Assembly (NCBI GenBank): GCA_024637155.1
Contig: JAGXFR010000022.1
Span: 1 to 64,000, forward strand
DNA length: 64,000 nucleotides
Direction: 5' to 3'
Origin: Burkholderiaceae bacterium
GTDB taxonomy: Bacteria; Pseudomonadota; Gammaproteobacteria; Burkholderiales; Burkholderiaceae_E
Shown: positions 46,693 through 55,883 of the stretch, piece by piece
How the letters are laid out: each line of letters opens with the position of its first letter
Numbering within the stretch: the stretch's first letter is position 1
Notes under the pieces: generated by a model
The model's database searches: none
What the model saw: the letters and a program-made list of their open reading frames with translations, nothing else
What the model was told of the DNA's origin: nothing
Made by a program: the position numbers and the translations under genes

Positions 46693-47739
46693 TCAGGCGG
46701 CGGCCGGTATGCCTGCGGCGTCAGGGGGGTCAGTCAGTTCGGGATACGCGAACAGGGCCGGCGTACCGCCGGTGTGAACAAACACGACATTCTCGGTTCG
46801 CGAGAAACATCCCTCGGCGATCATCGCCAAGAGGCCCGCCATCGCCTTGCCCGTATAGGTCGGGTCGAGAAGGATGCCCTCGTGGAACGCGACCAGGCGC
46901 ATGGCCTCCACGACGGCCTCGGACAGCAACCCGTAGCCCGGCTTCAGGAACCGGTCGTCGGTCAAGACATCGGCCGGGGCAATTGCGTCGGGGTGCCGGA
47001 TCATGGCCGCGACCTGCGCGCTGCGCTCCAGCACCCTCGTGCGTTGCGCCTGCGCGTCGCGCCGCGCGCAAAAACCGAAAACCGGAATGGAATTGCCGCT
47101 TGCACGCAGCCCGGCGAGCAAGCCCGCGTGGGTCGATCCGCTGCCCGAGGTCACCGCCACCGCATCGATCGATCCCGACATCTGCCCGGCCTGCTGCATC
47201 ATTTCCTCGGCAGCGTCGACGTAACCCAGGGAGCCGGTCGGGCGATGGTCCTGCGCCAGCGAAATGATATGCGGTCGGCCACCGCGCGATCGCACCCCTT
47301 CGGCGATGCGCTGCATCGCCAGTTCCGCACCGGCCTCATCTTCGCCTGCGGGAAAGCGGTGGATCTTCGCGCCCATCAGGCGATTGAGCATGGCGTTGCC
47401 GGATCGGTAGTAGGACTCGGATCGGCCCGGGACGCGCTCCTCGAGTTGCACCTCGCACGACAGTCCGAGCTTGCGGGCCGCCGCAATCGTCAGGCGGACG
47501 TGATTCGACTGCACGGCACCGGTCGTGATCAGCGTATCGGCGCCCTCAGCGAGGGCCTCGCCCACGTAGAATTCGAGCTGCCGGACCTTGTTGCCACCCA
47601 TCGCCAGGCCGGTGCAGTCGTCGCGCTTGATCCAGAGCTTGGGTCCGCCGAGGTGGGCACTCAGGTTGGGCATCGGTTCAAGGGGGGTCGGCCGGTGGGT
47701 CAGGTCGACGCGGGGGAATCCGTCAGTGAGCATGGTCAT
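46693..47739 (-). CDS. D-cysteine desulfhydrase / L-cysteate sulfo-lyase family PLP enzyme
   Basis: A PLP enzyme of 348 residues in the ACC deaminase/D-cysteine desulfhydrase family. The N-terminal FPRVDLTHRPTPLEPMPNLS and the KLWIKRDDCTGLAMGGNKVRQLEF region holding the PLP lysine are characteristic, followed by TTGAVQSNHVRLT and VTSGSGSTHAGLLAGL. Known members release sulfide from D-cysteine (DcyD) or sulfite from L-cysteate (CuyA); sequence alone does not decide. The gene directly upstream encodes a TauE/SafE exporter, and in cysteate degraders cuyA pairs with a similar exporter (cuyZ), which favours a sulfo-lyase. AGAGAAG precedes the ATG. Confidence 0.8.
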   Translation of the reverse strand: MTMLTDGFPRVDLTHRPTPLEPMPNLSAHLGGPKLWIKRDDCTGLAMGGNKVRQLEFYVGEALAEGADTLITTGAVQSNHVRLTIAAARKLGLSCEVQLEERVPGRSESYYRSGNAMLNRLMGAKIHRFPAGEDEAGAELAMQRIAEGVRSRGGRPHIISLAQDHRPTGSLGYVDAAEEMMQQAGQMSGSIDAVAVTSGSGSTHAGLLAGLRASGNSIPVFGFCARRDAQAQRTRVLERSAQVAAMIRHPDAIAPADVLTDDRFLKPGYGLLSEAVVEAMRLVAFHEGILLDPTYTGKAMAGLLAMIAEGCFSRTENVVFVHTGGTPALFAYPELTDPPDAAGIPAAA

Positions 47740-47782
47740 CTTCTCTGCGTGGTACGGGTTTCAGGCGGCCGCGGGCGAAGAA

Positions 47783-48538
47783 CTACTTCAGCAGCGTCGC
47801 TGACAGCAGGTAGAGACTCGTCGTGAGAAGAGCTGCAATCACGATGAAATGAAACAGGCGCTGGCTGATTCTGGGGGCCATGAGATGGCCGGCGAGGGCG
47901 CCACCCAACGCGGCAGGAATCAGCAGGCCCGAAATCTGCACGGTCGCCGGGGCCAAGCCAACGATCGAAGCCTGGAGCACGAGCGCCGTGAAGTAGGAGA
48001 ACACCGCGAGGCTCGTCATCACGGCGCGGATCTGTTCCATCTGGACGCCGGTCGCCGCGAGGTAGGCCATGACCGGCGGACCAGGCATCCCGATACACGT
48101 CGTCATGGCGCCCGAGGTCAGACCGATCGACAATAGACTCCGCGTTTGCGGCGGGCGGGTTCCCGCGGACGCGTTTCCCTTGCGCAACAGGCGAAACCCG
48201 GTTTGCAGCGCGCTGAACAGGATAACGACGGCGACGATCAGCTTGATCGCGTCGAGGCTGACATGCATGAAGGCGAGGATGCCGAGGGGGAATCCCGCCG
48301 CGCTCCCGGCGGCCAGCCACATCAGAAGCCGCTTGGGGGCGGCGGTCCAGAGGCGGCTGAACAGGCTCAGCGAGATCACGAGCGTGAGGACGATGACGAC
48401 CGGAATGGCTTCCGCCGAGTTCATCAGCACGAGAAAGAACGGCGCCGCCAGCAGCCCGAAGCCGAATCCGGTCGCCGACTGAATCCCGGCGGCGACAAAG
48501 GTCACCCCGGCGAGCTGGGCGTATTCAAGATTCAGCAT
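47783..48538 (-). CDS. TauE/SafE family sulfite exporter-like permease
   Basis: A 251-residue membrane protein with about eight helices and the two repeated family motifs, GIQSATGFGFGLLAAPFFLV near the N-terminus and TTCIGMPGPPVMAYLAATG in the middle. TauE/SafE proteins export sulfite, sulfoacetate or related anions. Its start overlaps the end of soxG by 14 bases, and the desulfhydrase/sulfo-lyase family gene follows after 43 bases. Export of sulfite released by that enzyme is the simplest joint reading and remains an inference. Confidence 0.85.
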   Translation of the reverse strand: MLNLEYAQLAGVTFVAAGIQSATGFGFGLLAAPFFLVLMNSAEAIPVVIVLTLVISLSLFSRLWTAAPKRLLMWLAAGSAAGFPLGILAFMHVSLDAIKLIVAVVILFSALQTGFRLLRKGNASAGTRPPQTRSLLSIGLTSGAMTTCIGMPGPPVMAYLAATGVQMEQIRAVMTSLAVFSYFTALVLQASIVGLAPATVQISGLLIPAALGGALAGHLMAPRISQRLFHFIVIAALLTTSLYLLSATLLK

Positions 48539-49163
48539 TCGCCGGCCAGCGAGGGAGGGGGGCTACTTGCGCTGCGATTGGCGCCGCCCCGTGGCGCGCG
48601 CCGGTCTCGCACAGGCACTGCCAGATGTCGCGCGCCAGGCTGCGCGCGACGAACACGGTGAACACCGCAGATGCCGGCGCCCAGTAGAGCGCATTGACGT
48701 GCCCCAGCAGGCTCTGGGCGCAGGTGCCTGGCGTGAAGATGGCCGGATGCAGGTCCAGCGGGCAGTACGCGGCGAGCAACTGTGCAGCATGCGCTCCGCT
48801 GATCTCGAAGGCGACCCGGCTCGCGGTGATGTCGAAAAGCGCGCCGCCAGTCGCGTTGACCGCATCGCGTTGCGCGACGAACTCCTCGAACGAACGCTCG
48901 GCGCGCCCGAGCACGAGCCACGAACGCGGCCCCAGCCACAGCGCGGTCCACTGCTCGCCGGTGGCGGTCGTGTTGGCTGCGACCGGCAGCGGGGCGCCGA
49001 CGAATGCGTCCGCCCACGCACGAAACGGGGGGGCACTCGGATCACCCTGGAGGTTCCAGGCGGCGGCGACCGAGCACTCGCGCAGGCGAAGGTCGCGGGA
49101 CGCCGCGTTGGGCGCGCCGTCCTTCGACCCGAATGATCCCGGACGGGCAGGGGTATCAGGCAC
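48525..49163 (-). CDS. soxG: sarcosine oxidase gamma subunit
   Basis: Gamma subunit of heterotetrameric sarcosine oxidase, a GcvT-like fold. It has 212 residues from a GTG at 49163 that overlaps the end of soxA by eight bases and follows AGGGGAG. Recognisable segments are LRECSVAAAWNLQGD, TALWLGPRSWLVLG, ATGGALFDITASRVAFEISG and PLDLHPAIFTPGTCAQSLLGHVNALYW. The open frame continues upstream inside soxA but without family similarity. Confidence 0.9.
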   Translation of the reverse strand: MPDTPARPGSFGSKDGAPNAASRDLRLRECSVAAAWNLQGDPSAPPFRAWADAFVGAPLPVAANTTATGEQWTALWLGPRSWLVLGRAERSFEEFVAQRDAVNATGGALFDITASRVAFEISGAHAAQLLAAYCPLDLHPAIFTPGTCAQSLLGHVNALYWAPASAVFTVFVARSLARDIWQCLCETGARHGAAPIAAQVAPLPRWPANAES

Positions 49164-52100
49164 GGAGTCGCTCCCCTTGCGGATCGATGAAACACGGCGG
49201 GCCCACCCGCACCTGCACCTGCGCATCGGCGAGCGGGGACACGGCCCACAGCGTCTCCCCATGGCGCGCGCGGCCGTTCTCCACGAGCGCCAGCCCGATC
49301 GATGCCTGGAGGTTCGGGCTCCAGCACCACGAGCTGACGTGTCCCAACATCGGGTTTGGGGCCGGGTGCGCGGGATCTGCGACGATCTTGCCGCCACGCG
49401 GGATTCCGCGCGCCGCGTTCGCGCCGACCGCGGTCAGCCCGACCAGTTGCCAGCGCTGCGGATCGCGCAGCGCCGAGCGCCCGAGCAGCGGCTTGCCGAT
49501 GCACCATTTCTTCGAAGTGACCATCGCGCCGAGGCCAAGGTCGTCGGCCGTCGTGCGCCCGTCCGCCTCGGGGCCGACCACGATGTGGCCCTTCTCGATG
49601 CGCAGGGTGCTCATCGCCTCGGTGCCGTAGGGCATGATCCCGAAGTCCGCGCCGGCAGCCATGATCGCTTCCCACATCGCGCGCCCCCGATCGGCGGGGA
49701 CATGAATCTCATAGGCGAGCTCGCCCGAGTAGCTCATGCGCAGCAGGCGCGCCGGAATCGGGTCATCGGCCCCGAGCACGTGGCACGCGCCAACCGCGAG
49801 GAACGGAAACGCCGGATTCGAAACGTCGATGTCGACGACCCGCTGCAGCACCGAGCGAGCCTGCGGTCCACTCAACGCGGCGGCGGTCCATTGCTCGGTG
49901 ACCGCAGTCACGTAGACGTCCAGTTCCGGCCACGATACCTGGAGGAGATACTCGAGATGCTGGAGCACCTTTGCCGCATTGGCCGTCGTCGTGGTCATCA
50001 GGTAGTGGGTTTCCCCGAGCCGTGACGTCGTGCCGTCGTCCAGCACGATGCCGTCTTCGCGCAGCATCAGGCCGTAGCGGCACCGCCCCAGCGCCAGTGA
50101 ATCCCAGCGATTGACGTAGACGCGGCCCAGAAACTCTGCGACGTCACGGCCCTGGAGTTCGATCTTGCCTAGCGTGGACACGTCCACGACGCCGACCGCG
50201 GTGCGCACGTTGCGAGCCTCCCGGTTCGCCGCCTCTTCGACGGTTTCTCCAGTCTGCGGGTAGGAGTGCGGCCGGCGCCACAGTCCTGCGTTGACGAAGC
50301 GCGCGCCGTGCTCCGCGTGCCAGTCGTGCACGGAGGAGAGTCGGGTCGGCTCGACGTGCGCGCCCTGCGCAGGGCCCGCGAGCGCGCCCATGGTCACCGG
50401 GGTGTAGGGCGGGCGGAAGGTCGTGGTCCCGACCTGGCCAATGGGCTCGCCGCGGTGCTGGGCCATCAGCGCGAGGCCGACGACGTTGCTGGTCTTGCCC
50501 TGGTCGGAGCCCATGCCGAGCGTGGTGTAGCGCTTGAGGTGCTCCACCGAGCGATAGCCTTCGCGATGCGCCAGCGCGATGTCGTCGGCCGTCACGTCGC
50601 TGTGCAGGTCGACCAGGCGCTTGGCGCCATGCGGGCGGGCCGGTACGGCCCACAGCGCGCGCAGCGCGCCGTACTGCTGCGCCGGTGCCGACGCCGCGAC
50701 GAACTGCGCATGCGGCCTGAATCCGGCCGTGCCGAGCGCACGGATGCCGGCTGCATGCCCGTTCTCAAGCGCTTCCCGCAATCCGGTGGTGCCAGCCGCG
50801 GCCCCCGCTACGCTTATTGTCTCCAGCGTGGACTCGGGCACGAACGCGGCGCGCACATCGTCGTAGTGCAGGCGCCCGCCCGCCTGGGAGAACAGGTGCA
50901 CCACCGGGTTCCATCCGCCCGAGACGCATACGAGGTCGCAGTCGATTCGCCGGTCCTTGCCTGCCCCGCTCCCCGGATTCGCGCTTGCGACGTCGACCCC
51001 GACCACGTGCATCCGGCCACGGGCCCCGGTGAGCACCGAGTCCTCGAGGATCGGCAAGCCGGCGGCGCGTGCCTGTTCGGGAAGAGTGCCGCAGATCGCT
51101 GCCGCGGCGCGCGGATCGACGATTGCCGCCACCTCGACTCCGGCGCGGTGCAGCGCGAGGGCGGCAGCGTAGGCGCTGTCGTTGTTGGTGAACACGACTG
51201 CGCGGGATCCGGGGCGCACCCCGTAACGATTGACGTAGGTCTGCACAGCGCCCGCCAGCAGGGTGCCCGGAAGATCGTTGTTCGCGTAAGCGATCGGCCG
51301 CTCCAGCGCACCGGTCGCGAACACCACCGCGCGCGCGCGAACCTTCCACAAGCGCAGGCGCGGTGCGTTTCCGGCGGGCGCACGCGACGCGCCGCGCAGC
51401 TGCTCGACCAGGGCGACGAGGTTGCCGTCGTAATGGCCGAACGCCGTCGTGCCCGGCAGCAACGTCACGTCGGGCAGCGCCGCGAGTTCGGCTTCCACTT
51501 CGCGCAGCCAGCGGGCCGAGGGCTGTCCGTCGATCGCCTCGGCCTCGCCGACGAGCCGACCGCCGAGTCGGAAGTCCTCGTCGCAGAGAATCACGCGCGC
51601 GCCGCCCTGCGCCGCCGCGCGCGCTGCCGCCAGGCCGGTGGGTCCCGCCCCGACCACCAGCACGTCGCAGTGGGCGAAGCGGTGCTCGTAGCAGTCCGGA
51701 TCAGTGCCGCGGGCGACGTCCGCCGCGCCGGCCGCGCGGCGGATCACGTGCTCGTAGCGCAGCCACGCGGCCGGGGAGGCCGGCCACATGAACGTCTTGT
51801 AGTAGAAGCCCGCCGGCAGGAAGCGCGACAGCAGGTTGGTGATCGCGCCGAAGTCCATGCGCAGCGACGGCCAGCCGTTCTGCGGGGTGGCGATGAGCCC
51901 CTCGTGCAGTTCGACGCGGGTGGCCACCGCATTGGGCTCGGCGCGCGTGCCCTCGCCGAGGCGCACGACGGCGTTGGGTTCCTCGGATCCGGCGCTGAAG
52001 ATGCCGCGCGGACGGTGGTACTTGAAGCTGCGGCCGACCAGATGCACGCCGTTGGCGAGCAGCGCGGAGGCCAGCGTGTCGCCGGCGCAGCCGGTGTAGT

Positions 52101-52191
52101 CGCGGCCGTCGAAGCGAAAGCGCAACATGCTCGTGCGATCGATCACCCCGCCGCCGGCAAGCCGGGACCGCTGTTGCGCCGGCGCGTTCAC
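49156..52191 (-). CDS. soxA: sarcosine oxidase alpha subunit
   Basis: Large subunit of heterotetrameric sarcosine oxidase, carrying NAD+ and the folate-binding aminomethyltransferase domain. It has 1011 residues, full length. An N-terminal 2Fe-2S ferredoxin-like fold (RFRFDGRDYTGCAGDTLASAL) lacks most cluster cysteines, as is usual in SoxA. Next comes the dinucleotide domain (VVGAGPTGLAAARAAAQGG), then a GcvT-like half from about residue 610 (VDVSTLGKIELQGRDVAEFLGRVYVN, and KGHIVVGPEADGRTTADDLGLG near the end). The GTG at 52191 overlaps the soxD stop (GTGA). The enzyme demethylates sarcosine to glycine, forming H2O2 and methylene-tetrahydrofolate. No serine hydroxymethyltransferase gene is adjacent. 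Confidence 0.95.
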   Translation of the reverse strand: MNAPAQQRSRLAGGGVIDRTSMLRFRFDGRDYTGCAGDTLASALLANGVHLVGRSFKYHRPRGIFSAGSEEPNAVVRLGEGTRAEPNAVATRVELHEGLIATPQNGWPSLRMDFGAITNLLSRFLPAGFYYKTFMWPASPAAWLRYEHVIRRAAGAADVARGTDPDCYEHRFAHCDVLVVGAGPTGLAAARAAAQGGARVILCDEDFRLGGRLVGEAEAIDGQPSARWLREVEAELAALPDVTLLPGTTAFGHYDGNLVALVEQLRGASRAPAGNAPRLRLWKVRARAVVFATGALERPIAYANNDLPGTLLAGAVQTYVNRYGVRPGSRAVVFTNNDSAYAAALALHRAGVEVAAIVDPRAAAAICGTLPEQARAAGLPILEDSVLTGARGRMHVVGVDVASANPGSGAGKDRRIDCDLVCVSGGWNPVVHLFSQAGGRLHYDDVRAAFVPESTLETISVAGAAAGTTGLREALENGHAAGIRALGTAGFRPHAQFVAASAPAQQYGALRALWAVPARPHGAKRLVDLHSDVTADDIALAHREGYRSVEHLKRYTTLGMGSDQGKTSNVVGLALMAQHRGEPIGQVGTTTFRPPYTPVTMGALAGPAQGAHVEPTRLSSVHDWHAEHGARFVNAGLWRRPHSYPQTGETVEEAANREARNVRTAVGVVDVSTLGKIELQGRDVAEFLGRVYVNRWDSLALGRCRYGLMLREDGIVLDDGTTSRLGETHYLMTTTTANAAKVLQHLEYLLQVSWPELDVYVTAVTEQWTAAALSGPQARSVLQRVVDIDVSNPAFPFLAVGACHVLGADDPIPARLLRMSYSGELAYEIHVPADRGRAMWEAIMAAGADFGIMPYGTEAMSTLRIEKGHIVVGPEADGRTTADDLGLGAMVTSKKWCIGKPLLGRSALRDPQRWQLVGLTAVGANAARGIPRGGKIVADPAHPAPNPMLGHVSSWCWSPNLQASIGLALVENGRARHGETLWAVSPLADAQVQVRVGPPCFIDPQGERLRA

Positions 52192-52463
52192 GGAAGCTTG
52201 TCCACGAGTTGCGCTCCCGGCGGCGCGCTGCCGAGTATCGCGTGGGTCAGCGTGTCGCGTCGGACGCGGAACCAGCCGCGGCAGCCCGCGCTGTGCTGCC
52301 ACCACTCGTCGTGCGGACCCCGCGGGTTGTCGCGCAGGTGGACGAACTCATGCCACGCGCTCTCCGGCGCGTCGTCCGCCGGGCGTTGCACGGTGGCGTC
52401 GCCACCATAGGCGAACTCGATCTGGGCGCGGGGCCCGCACCAGGGGCAGGGGATCAGCAGCAT
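52188..52463 (-). CDS. soxD: sarcosine oxidase delta subunit
   Basis: A small zinc-binding subunit of 91 residues. Zinc ligands are apparent in LIPCPWCGPRAQIEF (two Cys), a His in HEFVHLRDNPRG and a Cys in QHSAGCRGWF. The segment WHEFVHLRDNPRGPHDEWW is the family hallmark. The ATG at 52463 is 16 bases after soxB, and the stop overlaps the soxA start. Confidence 0.93.
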   Translation of the reverse strand: MLLIPCPWCGPRAQIEFAYGGDATVQRPADDAPESAWHEFVHLRDNPRGPHDEWWQHSAGCRGWFRVRRDTLTHAILGSAPPGAQLVDKLP

Positions 52464-52479
52464 CGTTCGCGCCTCCCGT

Positions 52480-53733
52480 TCAGTGAGCCCAGGGGCAGGG
52501 ACCGCTGCCCTTCTCGTCGATCGTGCGGCCCTTGGCGAAACGCTCGAGCGTGAAGGCGGCATTGAGCGGGTGCGGCTCGTCGTGGGCGATGGTGTGCGCC
52601 AGCAGGAAGCCCGACGCCGGGGTCGCCTTGAAACCCCCGTAGCACCAGCCGCCGGACATGTAGAGGCCGCGCAGCGGCAGCTTGCCGATGATCGGGCTGC
52701 CGTCCATCGTCATGTCGCACACGCCGCCCCAGCTGCGCATCATCTTCAGGCGCCCGAACTCGGGAAACAGCGTCACGCACGCGCTGGCCACGCGCTCGAT
52801 GGTCGGCAGGTTGCCGCGCTGCGAATAGGAATTGCCGAAGTCCAGGTCGCCGCCCATCACCAGTTCGCCGCGGTCGGACTGGCTGATGTAGAAGTGGACC
52901 GCACCGGAGGTAACCACTGTGTCGAGCACGGGGCGCACCGGCTCGGTCACCAGCGCTTGCAGCACATGCGATTCGATGGGCAGGCGGATGCCCGCCATCG
53001 CCGCGACGTAACTCGAGTGCCCGGCCGCGGCAAGCCCGATGCGCGCGGAGGCGATGAAGCCGCGCGATGTGTCGACCCCGGTGACCGCGCCGTTGCTGAC
53101 TCGCAATCCGGTGACCTCGCAATTCTCGATGATGTCCACGCCGCGTGCGTCGGCCGCGCGCGCATAACCCCAGGCCACCGCGTCGTGGCGCACGGTTCCG
53201 CCGCGCGGCTGCAGCAGACCACCGTGAACCGGGAAGCGGGCGCTGGACGAACAGTCGAGGTTGGGAATCCAGCCGGCGATCTCGTCGCGTCCGAGGAAGC
53301 GCGCATCGATGCCGTTGAGGCGCATCGCGTTGCCGCGACGCATCGCGGTGTCGACTTCGGCGGGCGAGTGCGTGAGATTGAGAACGCCGCGGGCGCTGTA
53401 CATCACGTTGAAGTTCAGGTCGTGCGACAGGCGCTCCCAGAGCTGCAGCGCCAGTTCGTACATGTGCGCATTGGGGTCGAAGTGGTAGTTCGAGCGCACG
53501 ATCGTCGTGTTGCGGCCGGTGTTGCCGCCGCCGATCCAGCCCTTTTCGAGCACCGCGACGTTGCGCAGTCCGTGCTCCTGCGCCAGGTAGTAGGCGGTCG
53601 CGAGGCCGTGTCCGCCGCCGCCCACCACGATCGCGTCGTAGGACTTCTTCGGTGCGGCCTTGCGCCACGCGATGGGCCACCGTTGGTGATGGCCGAGCGC
53701 GTTGCGAAACAAAGAGAAAGCCGAATACTTCAC
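52480..53733 (-). CDS. soxB: sarcosine oxidase beta subunit
   Basis: Catalytic flavoprotein subunit, binding FAD and covalent FMN. The 417 residues start at a GTG (53733) and begin MKYSAFSLFRNALGHHQRWPIAW, the conserved SoxB N-terminus. The FAD loop is DAIVVGGGGHGLATAYYLA, followed by VLEKGWIGGGNTGRNTTIVRSNY. The C-terminal part has WGGVCDMTMDGSPIIG and GWCYGGFKATPASG. It heads the soxB-D-A-G set, 83 bases downstream of the DUF3501 gene on the same strand. No strong promoter is seen in that gap, so read-through from the upstream redox genes is possible. Confidence 0.95.
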   Translation of the reverse strand: MKYSAFSLFRNALGHHQRWPIAWRKAAPKKSYDAIVVGGGGHGLATAYYLAQEHGLRNVAVLEKGWIGGGNTGRNTTIVRSNYHFDPNAHMYELALQLWERLSHDLNFNVMYSARGVLNLTHSPAEVDTAMRRGNAMRLNGIDARFLGRDEIAGWIPNLDCSSSARFPVHGGLLQPRGGTVRHDAVAWGYARAADARGVDIIENCEVTGLRVSNGAVTGVDTSRGFIASARIGLAAAGHSSYVAAMAGIRLPIESHVLQALVTEPVRPVLDTVVTSGAVHFYISQSDRGELVMGGDLDFGNSYSQRGNLPTIERVASACVTLFPEFGRLKMMRSWGGVCDMTMDGSPIIGKLPLRGLYMSGGWCYGGFKATPASGFLLAHTIAHDEPHPLNAAFTLERFAKGRTIDEKGSGPCPWAH

Positions 53734-53816
53734 GCCCTGTCGAGACTTCGGTTCATGCCCCGATTGTCGACGAATCAGGCCGCTGTGTCACGGCACGCCC
53801 CGGCGTGCGACCGCCC

Positions 53817-54401
53817 TCAGTCCAGATCCTTCACCAGCGCGTCGCGCACCGTCCCCGGCACCGGACGCACTTCGGCGCGGTAGGCCTCGTGTTCGACCCC
53901 GGCCGCCAGTGCGGCCCCGGACTTCAGCGCGCTCACCATCTCCGCGCCGAGCTCGAAGCGCATGAAGTGCACCGCCGAGGTCTTCTCCTCGTTCGCCCGC
54001 TCGAGATCCTCGTCGGCGATCGCGCTCACCCGCGCGTGTCCGGCGACTTCGAGCCAGACCGCGTTCTCGACCCCGCGCAGCTTCTGCAGCTCGCGCCGCC
54101 GCACCTCCGGGTCGCCGTACTCGATCATCATCGTCGCCTTGAAGTTGCTGCCATCGGGAATCAACGGGTTGTAGACCTCGAGTTCGTCCTGGATGCCGGC
54201 CTCCTCGAAGGTCTTCTCGATGCGCAGCATTTCCTGAATCTGGAAACGCACCGTCAGCTCGTCTTCGAAATGCAGCGTCACGTGCTCGCCGATGGCGAGC
54301 CGCCGGTTCCTGCGGTGCCTGCGCAGCCGCTCGACCCACTCCGGACGCGCCTTCGCGTACGCTTCGAGTGTCAGCAAAGAATCCTTCGTTACCTTCTGCA
54401 T
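53817..54401 (-). CDS. DUF3501 family protein
   Basis: A 194-residue cytoplasmic protein of DUF3501. It begins with the family segment LLTLEAYAKARPEWVERLRRHRRNRRLAIGEHVTLHFED and continues with TVRFQIQEMLRIEKTFEEAGIQDELEVYNPLIPDGSNFKAT (cited in pieces; residues about 45-95). GGAGGAAAG precedes the ATG at 54401. DUF3501 genes are repeatedly found with rubrerythrin and a GlpC/HdrB-like Fe-S protein, exactly as here, but no activity is established. A role in peroxide or redox stress is inferred from these partners. Confidence 0.85.
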   Translation of the reverse strand: MQKVTKDSLLTLEAYAKARPEWVERLRRHRRNRRLAIGEHVTLHFEDELTVRFQIQEMLRIEKTFEEAGIQDELEVYNPLIPDGSNFKATMMIEYGDPEVRRRELQKLRGVENAVWLEVAGHARVSAIADEDLERANEEKTSAVHFMRFELGAEMVSALKSGAALAAGVEHEAYRAEVRPVPGTVRDALVKDLD

Positions 54402-54421
54402 GAGTGCTTTCCTCCGCTGCG

Positions 54422-55777
54422 TCAGTCGAGCCCGTAGGCAATGCGCAGCAACGTGATGGGGTGGGCGAGCCGCGGTCCGGCCGGATTGTCGAGCGATTCC
54501 ATGCCCTGTTCGATGTGATGCCCGGCCAGCGCGCAGTCCGAGGCGATCCAGGCCGGCGCGCCGTCTGGATGCTCGGCCATCTGCCGGAAGACCGGTCGCC
54601 CGATCTTCAGCGCGGTTTCGTGGAATTCCTTCTTCACGCCCCAGGTTCCGGCGTGTCCGGAACAGCGCTCGACGGTGTTGATCGACGTGCCGGGAATGAG
54701 CGCCAGGGCTTCGCGGGTCTTCTGCCCGACGTTCTGCACGCGCAGGTGGCAGGACACGTGATACGAGACGCGGCCGAGCTCGACCTTGAAATCCTCGCGC
54801 AGCAGTCCGTCGCGGCGCCTTGCGAGCAGGTATTCGAAGGGGTCGAACATCGCGTCGCGCACCGCCTGCACTTCGGGATCGTCCGGGAACATGCCCGGCA
54901 GTTCCTGCTTGAACATCAGCGCGCACGACGGGATGGGCGCGAGAATCGCGTACCCCTCGCGCGCCAGCGCGGCGAGCGTCGGGATGTTCTTGTCCTTGAG
55001 CTTCTCGACCGAATCCAGGTCACCGAGTTCCAGCTTCGGCATGCCGCAGCAGGCTTCCCCGGCGACGAGCACGTAGGGAATGGCGTTGTGCGCGAGGATG
55101 CTCGCGAGGTCGTGACCGATGCCCGGTTCGTTGTAGTTGACGAAGCAGGTGGAGAAGATCGCGACCTTGCCCGGAGAACGTTCGCCGTCGCGCACGGGCA
55201 CGTCGGCCGACTTGCGCGCGGTGCGCCGGAAGGTCTTCGAGTCGAAGTCGGGCAACCAGGCGCTCTTGTGCACCCCCAGGCCGCGCTCCATCAGAGCGCG
55301 CGCCGCGGGCATCCGGTTCATCTTGTTGACTGCGTGCACGACGATCGGGATGCTGGCCAGCTTGCCGTTGCGATCCGTCGCCGAGAGTGTCTTGTCGCGA
55401 AACTTGGTCGGCGTGCCCGCCTTGAACTGGATCGCCTTGGCGCGCAGCATCAGGTGCGGGAAGTCGACATTCCACTCGTGCGGGGGCACGTAGGGGCACT
55501 TCGTCATGAAGCAGACGTCGCACAGGTAGCACTGGTCGACGACGCGCCCGTAGTCGTCCTTCGCGACACCGTCGACTTCCATCGTCGCGCTCTCGTCGAC
55601 CAGGTCGAAGAGCGTCGGAAAGGCGTTGCACAGGCTCACGCAGCGCCGGCACGTGTGACAGATGTCGAAGACGCGCTCGAGCTCGGCGAAACAGTCCTCG
55701 CGGTCGTGGAAACTCGGGGATTTCCAGTCGAGCGGGTGGCGGGTCGGGGCCTCGAGGGATCCTTCGCGATTGTTCAT
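54422..55777 (-). CDS. heterodisulfide reductase-like Fe-S oxidoreductase (GlpC-like)
   Basis: A 451-residue protein with two [4Fe-4S] ferredoxin clusters near the N-terminus ([15 protein letters not shown] and [17 protein letters not shown]) and two CCG-type Cys domains ([16 protein letters not shown] and, further on, [13 protein letters not shown] with [12 protein letters not shown]). This layout matches GlpC and HdrB-related electron carriers. It presumably passes electrons to rubrerythrin or between quinone/flavin donors and an unknown acceptor. GGAG precedes the ATG at 55777. It sits between a rubrerythrin gene and DUF3501, a recurring triad, and a terminator lies upstream between it and rubrerythrin. 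Confidence 0.88.
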   Translation of the reverse strand: MNNREGSLEAPTRHPLDWKSPSFHDREDCFAELERVFDICHTCRRCVSLCNAFPTLFDLVDESATMEVDGVAKDDYGRVVDQCYLCDVCFMTKCPYVPPHEWNVDFPHLMLRAKAIQFKAGTPTKFRDKTLSATDRNGKLASIPIVVHAVNKMNRMPAARALMERGLGVHKSAWLPDFDSKTFRRTARKSADVPVRDGERSPGKVAIFSTCFVNYNEPGIGHDLASILAHNAIPYVLVAGEACCGMPKLELGDLDSVEKLKDKNIPTLAALAREGYAILAPIPSCALMFKQELPGMFPDDPEVQAVRDAMFDPFEYLLARRRDGLLREDFKVELGRVSYHVSCHLRVQNVGQKTREALALIPGTSINTVERCSGHAGTWGVKKEFHETALKIGRPVFRQMAEHPDGAPAWIASDCALAGHHIEQGMESLDNPAGPRLAHPITLLRIAYGLD

Positions 55778-55833
55778 GGCTTTACTCCAGCGTGAGCGCA
55801 AGCGCAGGGGGACAGGTCATGCATCATCCCAAG

Positions 55834-55862
55834 AAAAAAGGGGGAGCGCACCTGCCTCCCCC
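55834..55862 (-). terminator. intrinsic terminator after rubrerythrin
   Basis: On the minus strand a 7-bp GC stem (GGGGGAG/CTCCCCC, 55862-55856 and 55846-55840) is followed at once by six T residues (55839-55834). It should stop most rubrerythrin transcripts and lower expression of the downstream Fe-S, DUF3501 and sox genes, acting as a partial terminator if they share the promoter. Confidence 0.85.
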
Positions 55863-55883
55863 TCACTGCCTGGCGTGCGTGGC

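Noticed and set aside
49164-49397. N-terminal extension of the sarcosine oxidase gamma subunit
   Set aside because: The stretch is Arg-rich shadow sequence inside soxA; the family homology starts after the GTG at 49163, which has a good ribosome site.
48525-53733. Thiosulfate-oxidising Sox system
   Set aside because: The soxABDG symbols here belong to heterotetrameric sarcosine oxidase; there are no c-type haem motifs or SoxYZ-like proteins.
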